Source: Pseudomonas rhizophila (GTDB taxonomy: Bacteria; Pseudomonadota; Gammaproteobacteria; Pseudomonadales; Pseudomonadaceae). From it: 24,393 nt of DNA. The notes beneath the pieces are model-generated. The model ran no database searches, was not told the DNA's origin, and saw only the letters and a program-made list of their open reading frames with translations. Shown piece by piece: positions 7,462 through 14,248 of the stretch. The DNA is taken from the NCBI RefSeq assembly GCF_003033885.1, contig NZ_CP024081.1:3053127-3077519 (forward strand). The letters run 5' to 3'. Each line of letters opens with the position of its first letter. The first letter of the stretch is position 1. A program made the position numbers and the translations under genes.

Positions 7462-7697
7462 CCGGTCGCTGCAAAATCAGCGACCGGGTTTGGTCACCCG
7501 TCCAATGTCAGGCGCACACGCGCCAACCTCAGCATGTCGGCGCTTTTTTGTGTGCTTGTCGGTATGCTTTGCGGTGGGCTGTGCGCGGGGCACTTTCGAG
7601 TGCGCCGGGTGCCTGACTTCCCGGTTGACCAACCTGCGTATAGCCCACCACCCCTCGTTTGGTCACGAGGTGAGTGGGCTCAATTTCAAGTCAGGAG
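7462..7697 (+). ncRNA. Putative structured 5' leader RNA of the DUF6124-like gene
   Basis: The sequence can fold into a chain of strong stems. A 10-bp hairpin pairs 7462-7471 with 7478-7487. A 14-bp stem pairs 7573-7586 with 7636-7649 (two G-U pairs) and closes a domain holding GCACT-TTCG-AGTGC (7590-7603) and CCGGG/CCCGG (7605-7609, 7620-7624). A hairpin at 7653-7670 has the loop TTTGGTCA. That loop is complementary to TGACCAA at 7626-7632, giving a possible pseudoknot. A Shine-Dalgarno AGGAG (7693-7697) follows. TTTGGTCAC also occurs at 7489-7497. I recall similar leaders before related Pseudomonas genes but cannot confirm this here. It may be a cis-regulator or a separate small RNA. Confidence 0.5.
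7511..7549 (+). terminator. Attenuator-like alternative hairpins
   Basis: GCGCC at 7520-7524 can pair with GGCGC upstream (7511-7515, loop ACAC) or with GGCGC downstream (7539-7543). The downstream pairing is followed directly by six T. The second form resembles a short intrinsic terminator and the first would prevent it. The 5-bp stem and 14-nt loop make it a weak terminator on its own. Confidence 0.35.
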
Positions 7698-7705
7698 CTT
7701 CACAA

Positions 7706-8074
7706 ATGGTCAAGATCACCCCCAACCCTCCACGCGCCGAAAACCTGTCCGCCTACACCACCCTCGACACCAAAAAACTCCGCGAAGCCGCTGACCGGGC
7801 GCTGAATGTCCACTTGTCTCCCCCAGCCCCAGCCAAACCCGACACCCAGGACGGCCAGATATTTTCAGTGGTCCCCGGCCTCAACACCGAATCCGTGCTG
7901 ACCAGCCTCAGCGAAACCCTGGCTTCGGCCAACGCCATGGTCAGTGACCTGGCATTCGAGCTGGAAGGTTCCCGGCGGCATGTTGCTCTGGGGATTCAGC
8001 AGTTGATTGAGCTGGGTACGTTGCTGGCCAATCGAGCGTTGGATGATCTCGAACTGGCTGAGTCGGCGCGGTAG
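7706..8074 (+). CDS. DUF6124/DUF3077-like small protein
   Basis: A 122-residue soluble protein. The N terminus MVKITPNPP, the segment LDTKKLREAADRALNVHL, and the C-terminal helical part (ESVLTSLSETLASANAMVSDLAFELEGSRRHVALGIQQLIELG) match, from memory, a widespread Pseudomonas family of unknown function annotated DUF6124 or DUF3077. Such genes are often present in several copies per genome. The start at 7706 follows AGGAG by 8 nt; the longer open frame upstream runs through the structured leader and is not coding. No signal peptide or membrane segment is present. It is probably monocistronic, followed by a REPIN. Confidence 0.8.
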   Translation: MVKITPNPPRAENLSAYTTLDTKKLREAADRALNVHLSPPAPAKPDTQDGQIFSVVPGLNTESVLTSLSETLASANAMVSDLAFELEGSRRHVALGIQQLIELGTLLANRALDDLELAESAR

Positions 8075-8114
8075 CAGATACACCACTTGTTGTACTGAGC
8101 TTTGGTGGTGCAGG

Positions 8115-8196
8115 GTGGGAGCAAGGCTTGCCCGCGATGAGGGCGACTCGATTTCACGACCGCGTCGCCTTCATCGCGGGCAAGCCTTGCTCCCAC
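8115..8196. repeat. REPIN, GTGGGAGCAAGGCTTGC type
   Basis: Inverted 33-bp arms (8115-8147 and 8164-8196) differ at one position and surround a 16-bp spacer. The sequence family is different from the REPINs at 7236 and 10978. It lies between convergent genes. Confidence 0.9.
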
Positions 8197-8241
8197 AAAA
8201 GCCCGTGCACAGCGGGGAATACGTTCACTCGCCAGCCCGGC

Positions 8242-10065
8242 TCACGGCTGCCAATGCGTTTTGTCCCCACTCAATTTTCGGTCCAGGAAACTGGCGGCGC
8301 TGATCAGCGCCAGGTGGGTCAAGGCCTGGGGGGTGTTGCCCAGGTGGTAGCCGTGGCTGTCGAACTCCTCGGCGTACAAGCCCAGTGGGTTGGCGTAGCG
8401 CAGCAGTTGTTCGAACTCCAGTTGGGCTTTTTCCACGCGGCCGGCGCGGGCCAGGCATTCGACGTACCAGAACGAACACGCAGCGAACGAACCTTCAATG
8501 CCGCTGAGGCCGTCGACGGGGCTTTCGTCGTTGCGGTAGCGGTAGACCATGCCATCGCGCACCAGGTCTTTTTCAATGGCATCGAGGGTCGAGAGCCAGC
8601 GCGGGTCGCACGCGCTGACGAAGCGCACAAGCGGCATCAACAACATCGAACCGTCGAGGGCGGTGCTGCCCAGACGCTGGATGAAATGCTGCCGTTCCTC
8701 GTTCCAGAAATTTGTCCAGATGTCTTCATAGATGGCCTGGCGAGTCTGGTCCCAGCGGGCGAAAGGCGCGGGCAAGGAGCGTTTGACCGCCAGGCGGATG
8801 GCGCGATCGACGGCGACCCAGCACATCAGCCGCGAATGCAGGAAATGGTGCTTCTCCCCGCGCATTTCCCAGATGCCCACGTCTTTGTCCTGCCAGATAT
8901 CACAGACCTGATCGACCACATTGACGACGTGTTTCCAGCCCTGATGGGAAATGGCTTCGCCGTATTTGTTGACCAGGTACACCGCGTCCATCAATTCGCC
9001 GAAGATATCCAACTGCACTTGTTTGTAGGCCAGGTTGCCGATGCGCACCGGCTTGGCATGACCAAAGCCGCTGAGGTGTGGCAGTTCGACTTCAGGTAGC
9101 TCCAGCCTGCCGTCCAGGCCGTACAGGATGTTGAGTTTGATCGGCTGATCGCAGCAGTCGCTGACCCGGCTCCGCAGAAAACGCATGTAGGCGTTGGCTT
9201 CTTCAACGAAGCCCAGGCGCATGAACGCGTAAACGGTGAAGGACGCGTCGCGGATCCAGGTGTAGCGATAGTCCCAGTTGCGCTCGCCGCCACGGGTTTC
9301 CGGCAGGCCGAAAGTGGCGGCGGCGAGGATGGCGCCGTGTTTGCGTGAGGTCAGCAGTTTCAGCGCCAAGGCCGAGCGGTTGACCATTTCCCGCCAGCGC
9401 CCGCGATAGGTGGATTGGCCAATCCAGCCGCGCCAGAACGCCAGGGTTCGCTCCAGGCATATTGCGCTGATGTCATCCTGAAGCCGCGGGTCGTCAATCC
9501 CGCCCAGCAGGAACTCGGCGCTCTGGCCTTGTTCCAGCGTGAACTCGGCCACCGCCGCCCGGTCGTCCAGGGTCATGGCCTGATCGGAACACAAACGCAA
9601 GCCAGGTTGCCCCGGGGCTTCGAAGCAGATGTGATCGCCGTCACGGTGTGCGCTGGTGAGGCTGCGGGCGTAGTCGTGGCGGACCGCGCAGCGCATGCGA
9701 AACGTCGCACTGCCGAGGGTCATGCTCACCTTGCGGATCAATACCGGCAGGTCATCCTCGCTGTCGCCGATGGGCAGCAGGTCGGTGATTTCCACCACGG
9801 CGTCATCACTCAGCCAGCGGGTTTGCAGTACGTTGGTGTCAGGCAGGTAGATCTGCTGGCGACGGGCGTGGGGCAGGTCCGGCGCCAGTTGAAAGATGCC
9901 CGCGTCCGGCGTGTCCAGCAGCGAGCAGAAAATTGATGGGCTGTCGAATTCCGGCCAGCAGAAAAAGTCGACACTGCCTCGGTCATTCACCAGCGCAGCA
10001 CTGCGCATGTCGCCGATGATGCCGTGGTTCTCGATAGGGCTTTGGGTTTCGTGATAGTCAGCCAT
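8242..10065 (-). CDS. Glycoside hydrolase family 15 protein (glucoamylase/trehalase-like)
   Basis: A 607-residue protein of normal bacterial GH15 length. The N-terminal ~220 residues are the beta-sandwich domain (IENHGIIGDMRSAALVNDRG, VDFFCWPEFDSPS). The C-terminal (alpha/alpha)6 barrel carries ERNWDYRYTWIRDAS (261-275), WEMRGEKHHFLHS with Glu400 as likely general acid, and YAEEFD (564-569) with a likely catalytic base Glu. There is no signal peptide, so it acts in the cytoplasm on alpha-glucosides such as maltodextrin or trehalose; which one is not visible. Its start overlaps the end of the upstream SDR gene by 8 bp, implying translational coupling. Confidence 0.92.
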   Translation of the reverse strand: MADYHETQSPIENHGIIGDMRSAALVNDRGSVDFFCWPEFDSPSIFCSLLDTPDAGIFQLAPDLPHARRQQIYLPDTNVLQTRWLSDDAVVEITDLLPIGDSEDDLPVLIRKVSMTLGSATFRMRCAVRHDYARSLTSAHRDGDHICFEAPGQPGLRLCSDQAMTLDDRAAVAEFTLEQGQSAEFLLGGIDDPRLQDDISAICLERTLAFWRGWIGQSTYRGRWREMVNRSALALKLLTSRKHGAILAAATFGLPETRGGERNWDYRYTWIRDASFTVYAFMRLGFVEEANAYMRFLRSRVSDCCDQPIKLNILYGLDGRLELPEVELPHLSGFGHAKPVRIGNLAYKQVQLDIFGELMDAVYLVNKYGEAISHQGWKHVVNVVDQVCDIWQDKDVGIWEMRGEKHHFLHSRLMCWVAVDRAIRLAVKRSLPAPFARWDQTRQAIYEDIWTNFWNEERQHFIQRLGSTALDGSMLLMPLVRFVSACDPRWLSTLDAIEKDLVRDGMVYRYRNDESPVDGLSGIEGSFAACSFWYVECLARAGRVEKAQLEFEQLLRYANPLGLYAEEFDSHGYHLGNTPQALTHLALISAASFLDRKLSGDKTHWQP

Positions 10066-10858
10066 TGCCGTGGAACCCCGGATAAAGGCTCATCCCGCCA
10101 TCGATGAACAACGTGGTGCCTACCACGTAATCGGACAAGTCCGACGCCAGCCAGACCACCGCGTTGGCGACATCTTCCACATCGCCGATACGCCCGTAAG
10201 GAATCAGCTCCAGCAATTTCTGCTCCTGTTCGCCTTCAGTGACCTCGCGGTTGATGGCCGTGCGGATCGCGCCGGGCGCGATGCTGTTGATGCGGATGCG
10301 CTGGTGGCTGATTTCCTGGGCCAGACTCTGCATCAGCAGATGGACGCCGCCCTTGGAGGCAGCGTAGTTGATGTGACCGGCCCAGGGGATGCGCTGGTGC
10401 ACTGAGCTCATGTGGATGATTTTGCCGGCGGCCCGGGACACGCCCTGGCGAATGCCCTGCTGATTGAAAATCCGCAGGGCGGCACGGGCGCAGAGGAACT
10501 GGCCGGTCAGGTTGGTGCCGATCACGGTGTTCCAGTCCTCCAGGCTCATGTCGACGGCGGCGGCGTCTTTTTGCAGGCCGGAGTTGGCGACCAGGATGTC
10601 CAGCGTGCCAAAGGCTTCGACAGTCTGGGCGAACAGTCGCTCGACATCCGGCTCCTTCGACACATCGGCACCGACGGCGATGGCGCGTCCACCGTTGGCG
10701 TTGATTTCACGGGCCAGGTCTTGCGCCGGGCCGGCGCTGGAGTGGTAGTTGAGCACCACCGCGGCACCGGCGTCTGCCAACGCCCTGGCCGCGCCTGCAC
10801 CAATGCCGGAACTGGCGCCGGTGACCAGGGCAACCTGTCGGGCGAGGGATATCTGCAT
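10058..10858 (-). CDS. SDR oxidoreductase, glucose 1-dehydrogenase-like
   Basis: A 266-residue SDR. It has TGASSGIG at residues 13-20, ANSG at 91-94, and the catalytic SS(151-152), Tyr165 and Lys169 (YAASKGG). IRINSIAPGAIRTAIN follows, and the C terminus has the family ending LFIDGGMSLYPGF. From memory it is most like proteins annotated glucose 1-dehydrogenase, which oxidise glucose with NAD(P). Pairing with a GH15 hydrolase that would release glucose supports this but does not prove it. AAGGTG lies before the ATG. It is first in a two-gene unit with the GH15 gene. Confidence 0.9.
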   Translation of the reverse strand: MQISLARQVALVTGASSGIGAGAARALADAGAAVVLNYHSSAGPAQDLAREINANGGRAIAVGADVSKEPDVERLFAQTVEAFGTLDILVANSGLQKDAAAVDMSLEDWNTVIGTNLTGQFLCARAALRIFNQQGIRQGVSRAAGKIIHMSSVHQRIPWAGHINYAASKGGVHLLMQSLAQEISHQRIRINSIAPGAIRTAINREVTEGEQEQKLLELIPYGRIGDVEDVANAVVWLASDLSDYVVGTTLFIDGGMSLYPGFHGNG

Positions 10859-10977
10859 GGTCTAGCACCTTGAGTTGAGGGCTTTACCTGCTGACTGGTA
10901 TGAGGTGCGTGGAGTTCATTTGGGTGAAGCAGTCTTCACGATGGAATGAACGCGCCACCCATGGCGAACACAAAACC

Positions 10978-11100
10978 TGTGGCGAGGGGATTTATCCCCG
11001 CTGGGCTGCACAGCAGCCCCAGAACCTGGCAACGGTGATGTGGCAGACAGTTTGAATGGGGCCGCTTCGCGCCCCAGCGGGGATAAATCCCCTCGCCACA
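10978..11100. repeat. REPIN, GGGGATTTATCCCC type
   Basis: Outer arms of 28 bp (10978-11005 and 11073-11100) are perfect inverted copies and share their sequence with the REPIN at 7236. The inner parts differ. It fills most of the gap between the SDR gene start and the SCP2-cupin gene end. Confidence 0.9.
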
Positions 11101-11125
11101 AAGGCCGCTCGCCTCAAGTCAGCGC

Positions 11126-12268
11126 TCACCAACCCCGCCCCGAATTCACCCAGAAGTTCACTGACAACGAAGTGGACACCGACTCCACCTGATGGAACCA
11201 GCCTTCAGGCAGGAACAGCAGATCCCCGGCCTCCAGCGTCACCCGCAGGAAGGTCACGTCACGGGCGCGGGGGAAGCGCTGGTAGTCCGGCGCGTCCGGG
11301 TTGAAATCGCAACCGTCCAGGCCGCCTTGGGGCGCCGTGGACCAGGTGCCGAGGGCTTCGCGGTGATGGGGGGCGGCGAGGGTGAAGATTTTCTGGCCCC
11401 AGACCTGGGCGAACAGGTTGTCGGTGTCGTCGCGGTGCAGCGGGGTGAGGGTGCCCTTTGGGCCGATCCAGATGCGTGGCGGGATGAACAGCGACGGGTC
11501 GAAATAGGGCGGGTAGTTGATTTGCTCCATCAATTGCGCCGGCAGGATGTTGTTGCCCATGTAGGCCGGCGGTTCACCATCGGCGCCCTTGACCGCCGGG
11601 CTGTCCAGAGAAGCAATGAAATCGGCCATGGACGTGGAGCGGAAGTCCCGCTCGGTGGAGAAGGTTTTTTTCACGTAGTCGCCGTGGCGGGTGATGCCTT
11701 GCAGCTCGGCAAAATGCACCAGGGATTCTTCGCGACTGAGCTTGAACAACGGCCAGTCCTGCAAGGCATTGCTGATGACCACCGGAATGCCATGGGGCAG
11801 GTAGCGCGCTTGAAACGCTTGCACCGACAGCTCGCTGCGCGGGCGACGTTCCACGCTGCGCTGGGTCGGCAGGCTGGCGGTGAGCTTTTCGCTGAAGCGC
11901 GGCGGGGTGGGATAACGCTTGTTCATGTCGACCTTTTCCACCGCGCCACTGCCGTGGCGGGCATGCTCGATGATCTGCGGCAACAACGTCGCCAGGCCCA
12001 TGTTGCCGCCGATCTTCAGGCGTCCGCTGGCGAACAGCTCCTCGACATTGGCCACACCGGCCATGATCCCGAGAAAGTCCTTCTCCGCCACTTCAATGGT
12101 CACGTCGGGGCTGCTGTGCCGACCGGCCTGGGTGCGGCTGCTGGCTCTGACCTCGGACCAGTACGCCTGCTGGGGGCCGAACACGAATTGGAAAACACCT
12201 TCGATACCAACGGCGTCGGCGTTGGCGAACAGTTTGCCCAGAATGGTTTGCAGGTCCACGGCGGTCAC
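11126..12268 (-). CDS. SCP2-cupin (JmjC-like) putative 2-oxoglutarate oxygenase
   Basis: A 380-residue two-domain protein. Residues ~5-105 resemble an SCP-2 sterol-carrier domain (VFQFVFGPQQAYWSEV, FASGRLKIGGNMGLATLL), which usually binds lipids. Residues ~140-376 resemble a cupin_8/JmjC domain. The iron ligands would be His278 and Asp280 (TPLHRDDTDNLF) and His359 (WFHQVES); Lys293 in WGQK may bind 2-oxoglutarate. Such enzymes hydroxylate amino-acid side chains. The GTG start at 12268 has a weak ribosome site; an in-frame GTG at 12259 is an alternative. A PvdS-type box lies just upstream, so it is probably made in iron starvation with the siderophore genes. The substrate is unknown. Confidence 0.82.
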   Translation of the reverse strand: MTAVDLQTILGKLFANADAVGIEGVFQFVFGPQQAYWSEVRASSRTQAGRHSSPDVTIEVAEKDFLGIMAGVANVEELFASGRLKIGGNMGLATLLPQIIEHARHGSGAVEKVDMNKRYPTPPRFSEKLTASLPTQRSVERRPRSELSVQAFQARYLPHGIPVVISNALQDWPLFKLSREESLVHFAELQGITRHGDYVKKTFSTERDFRSTSMADFIASLDSPAVKGADGEPPAYMGNNILPAQLMEQINYPPYFDPSLFIPPRIWIGPKGTLTPLHRDDTDNLFAQVWGQKIFTLAAPHHREALGTWSTAPQGGLDGCDFNPDAPDYQRFPRARDVTFLRVTLEAGDLLFLPEGWFHQVESVSTSLSVNFWVNSGRGW

Positions 12269-12295
12269 TCTTGTGGGTTTTGGTCTGAGCAGGTA

Positions 12296-12319
12296 ACGAG
12301 GGCCGGGACCGGAAATTTA
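12296..12319 (-). promoter_or_regulatory. PvdS iron-starvation box before the SCP2-cupin gene
   Basis: On the minus strand, TAAAT and CGT are separated by exactly 16 bp, a full match to the PvdS consensus TAAAT-N16-CGT. The predicted start of transcription near 12287 lies about 20 nt before the GTG. This gives the oxygenase its own promoter, independent of the methyltransferase gene upstream. Confidence 0.7.
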
Positions 12320-12335
12320 ACCCGCGCTGCTTCGT

Positions 12336-13106
12336 TTAGCGGGTCGCGACCATGAACACACGGGGGAAGGGCAGCAGTACCGTTCCATCGTCCATGGCCG
12401 GATAAGCCTGTTCAACGGCGTTGAGATACTGTTGCAGGTATTGCCCGCGTTGCACCTCATCCAGCGGGTCGAGAAACGGCCGCAAGCCGCTGCCCTTGAA
12501 CCACTCCACCACGCCGGCGGCGCCCCCGGCCAGCGGGTGATGGTAGGTGGTGCGCCACACGTCGACACGGGTGCAATGGGGCTTGAGGATCGAGTAGTAC
12601 AGGCTGGCATCGGCCACTTCCGTGCGCGTATCGGCGGCTCCGGCCAGTTGGCTGGCCCAAGGCCCATTGGCGGCGATTTCCCGCATCAAGCGGTGGGACG
12701 GCTGGTGCAGGGTGTCGGGCATCTGGATCGCCAGGTTGCCACCCTCGGCCAGTTTGCTGACCAGTGACGGCAGCAGGGTTGCGTGGTCGGGCAGCCATTG
12801 CAGCACCGCGTTGGCGAAGATCACATCGAAGGGACCGGGTTCGTCCCATTGGCCGATGTCTGCGGTGTCGAAGGCCACTTCGGGCAAGCGCTGACGGGCG
12901 GCCTGTATCATGTCGCTGGAACTGTCCAGGCCACGCACCGTTGCCCCGGGAAAGTGCTCCACCAATAATTCTGTGGAATTGCCGGGGCCGCACCCCAGGT
13001 CGATCACCGAGCGCGCTTGCCCCGGCGGGATGGCCGCCAGCAGGTCCCGGGCCGGACGGGTGCGTTCCTGTTCAAACGTGACGTATTGCTTGGCAGACCA
13101 GGTCAT
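12336..13106 (-). CDS. tam: Trans-aconitate 2-methyltransferase
   Basis: A 256-residue class I SAM-dependent methyltransferase, close to the ~252 residues of E. coli Tam. It has the N terminus MTWSAKQYVTFEQERTRPARDLL, the SAM motif VIDLGCGPGNSTELL, an acidic GLDSSSDMI motif II, and the Tam-like NAVLQWLPDH and QMPDTLHQPSHRLM segments. Tam methylates trans-aconitate, a by-product of aconitase, to protect the citrate cycle. The start at 13106 follows AAGGAGA; the upstream open frame to 13187 lacks family sequence. It is divergent from the thioesterase gene. A small hairpin (12320-12325 with 12339-12344) lies at its end, so it may not be co-transcribed with the SCP2-cupin gene. Confidence 0.88.
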   Translation of the reverse strand: MTWSAKQYVTFEQERTRPARDLLAAIPPGQARSVIDLGCGPGNSTELLVEHFPGATVRGLDSSSDMIQAARQRLPEVAFDTADIGQWDEPGPFDVIFANAVLQWLPDHATLLPSLVSKLAEGGNLAIQMPDTLHQPSHRLMREIAANGPWASQLAGAADTRTEVADASLYYSILKPHCTRVDVWRTTYHHPLAGGAAGVVEWFKGSGLRPFLDPLDEVQRGQYLQQYLNAVEQAYPAMDDGTVLLPFPRVFMVATR

Positions 13107-13191
13107 GGCGTTCTCCTTTGCGATGGGCGAGCCGAGATGCCGCCAGTATAGGGGGCGTGTGAGGCCATGGGGCAGATACGGCGACACTGAC

Positions 13192-13215
13192 TAATTCAGA
13201 CTGTCGCCAGTTCGT
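13192..13215 (+). promoter_or_regulatory. PvdS-type iron-starvation box before the thioesterase gene
   Basis: TAATT (13192-13196) and CGT (13213-13215) are separated by 16 bp. This matches TAAAT-N16-CGT with one mismatch. The start of transcription would be near 13224, about 27 nt before the GTG and ahead of the ribosome binding site. Confidence 0.6.
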
Positions 13216-13250
13216 TATCTTCCATACACAACTGATCGGAGAAAACCGCA

Positions 13251-13985
13251 GTGACCCAACTGACCTTGCTATGCCTGCCGTATTCCGGCGCCAGCGCCAT
13301 GGTTTACAGCCGCTGGCGGCGCAAGGTGCCGCAATGGCTGCAGGTGCAGCCGGTTGAGCTGCCGGGGCGCGGGGCGCGTTTCGGCGAGCCGCTGCACACC
13401 GACATGGGCCCGCTGGCGATGCAACTGGCCCGGGAACTGCGCCCCACGCTCCAGGCCCCTTATGCGCTGTTCGGCCACAGCCTGGGCGCATTGCTGGCCT
13501 GCGAAATCGCCCATGCCTTGCGCGAGCTGGGTTGCCCGGAACCGGTAGCGCTGTTCGCCTCGGGCACCGCAGCGCCGACGATGCGCGCCGATTACGACCG
13601 CGGTTTTGCCACACCGAAAACCGATACTGAATTGATCGAACAACTGCGCACCCTCAATGGCACCAGCGAAGAAGTCCTGGCCAATGAAGAATTGATGGCC
13701 CTGACCTTGCCTGTGCTGCGGGCGGATTTTCTGCTGTGCGGGCGCTTCCAGCCGCGAACCCGAGCACCGCTCAAATGCCCGGTGCACGTGCTCGGCGGCA
13801 CCACCGACAAGGCCAGCACCGAGCAACTGATCGGCTGGAGCCGGGAAACCTCCGGCAGCTTTTCGGTGGACATGCTGGCGGGCGGGCACTTTTTTATCCA
13901 TGAGCACGAGGCCAGGGTGCTGCGCCTGATCAAGGATCAGTTGAGCGTGCATCATCGACGGTATGGGTTGGCAATCAGCGCCTGA
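13251..13985 (+). CDS. pvdG: Type II thioesterase, PvdG-like
   Basis: A 244-residue alpha/beta-hydrolase of the type II thioesterase family. It has LLCLPYSGASAMVYSRWRR at the N terminus, VELPGRGAR, the nucleophile elbow GHSLG with Ser77, and a C-terminal GGHFFIHEH carrying the catalytic His. Such enzymes hydrolyse wrong or stalled acyl groups from NRPS carrier domains. The sequence resembles, from memory, PvdG of the pyoverdine pathway. The GTG start is preceded by CGGAGA. The PvdS-type box upstream and the NRPS gene 263 bp downstream place it in siderophore synthesis. In P. aeruginosa PvdG lies next to pvdL, whereas here the neighbour is a PvdI-like gene. Confidence 0.88.
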   Translation: MTQLTLLCLPYSGASAMVYSRWRRKVPQWLQVQPVELPGRGARFGEPLHTDMGPLAMQLARELRPTLQAPYALFGHSLGALLACEIAHALRELGCPEPVALFASGTAAPTMRADYDRGFATPKTDTELIEQLRTLNGTSEEVLANEELMALTLPVLRADFLLCGRFQPRTRAPLKCPVHVLGGTTDKASTEQLIGWSRETSGSFSVDMLAGGHFFIHEHEARVLRLIKDQLSVHHRRYGLAISA

Positions 13986-14012
13986 TGCACTGATTCACAA
14001 ACAATCTGCTTT

Positions 14013-14134
14013 TGTGGCGAGGGAGCTTGCTCCCGCTGGGTTGCGAAGCGACCCCTGCCAGGCGTCGGTTCTTTTGCGGCCGGGAGCTTCTGCGACTGCT
14101 GCGCAGTCGAGCGGGAGCAAGCTCCCTCGCCACG
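14013..14134. repeat. REPIN, GGGAGCTTGCTCCC type
   Basis: Outer arms of 24 bp (14014-14037 and 14110-14133) are perfect inverted copies. The core differs from the other REPINs in this window. It is inserted between the thioesterase gene and the NRPS promoter. Confidence 0.88.
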
Positions 14135-14169
14135 GATTTCCCTCTTTCCTGACCTCTATTCTCAAGCGC

Positions 14170-14192
14170 TAATTTTTCCGGTCTGCATTCGT
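14170..14192 (+). promoter_or_regulatory. PvdS-type iron-starvation box before the NRPS gene
   Basis: GCTAATT (14168-14174) and TTCGTT (14188-14193) resemble the box before the thioesterase gene, but the spacer is 15 bp, one shorter. A start near 14201 would leave a 48-nt leader before the ATG at 14249. Confidence 0.5.
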
Positions 14193-14248
14193 TTTATAGG
14201 GACGACATGCCTTTGTGCCTTGTGCCCACTGATTCCGGATACCCAGAA

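Noticed and set aside
7397..7705. N-terminal extension of the DUF6124-like gene
   Set aside because: It would translate through the structured leader, has no ribosome site, and the family N terminus begins at 7706.
8128..9099. 323-codon plus-strand frame opposite the GH15 gene
   Set aside because: The GH15 protein has clear catalytic motifs on the minus strand; this frame starts inside a REPIN and shows no recognisable family.
12320..12344. Hairpin between the methyltransferase and SCP2-cupin genes as a strong terminator
   Set aside because: The stem is only 6 bp with a 13-nt loop and a poor U-run, so it is not listed as a terminator. It also overlaps the PvdS box.
11192..12355. 387-codon plus-strand frame opposite the SCP2-cupin gene
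   Set aside because: The minus-strand protein has two recognisable domains and its own promoter; the plus frame is a codon-bias shadow.
14207..14248. Upstream ATG as the NRPS start
   Set aside because: It is in frame and has AGGGA before it, but the predicted PvdS transcript would begin only about 6 nt upstream and exclude that site, and the family N terminus begins at 14249. Not fully excluded.
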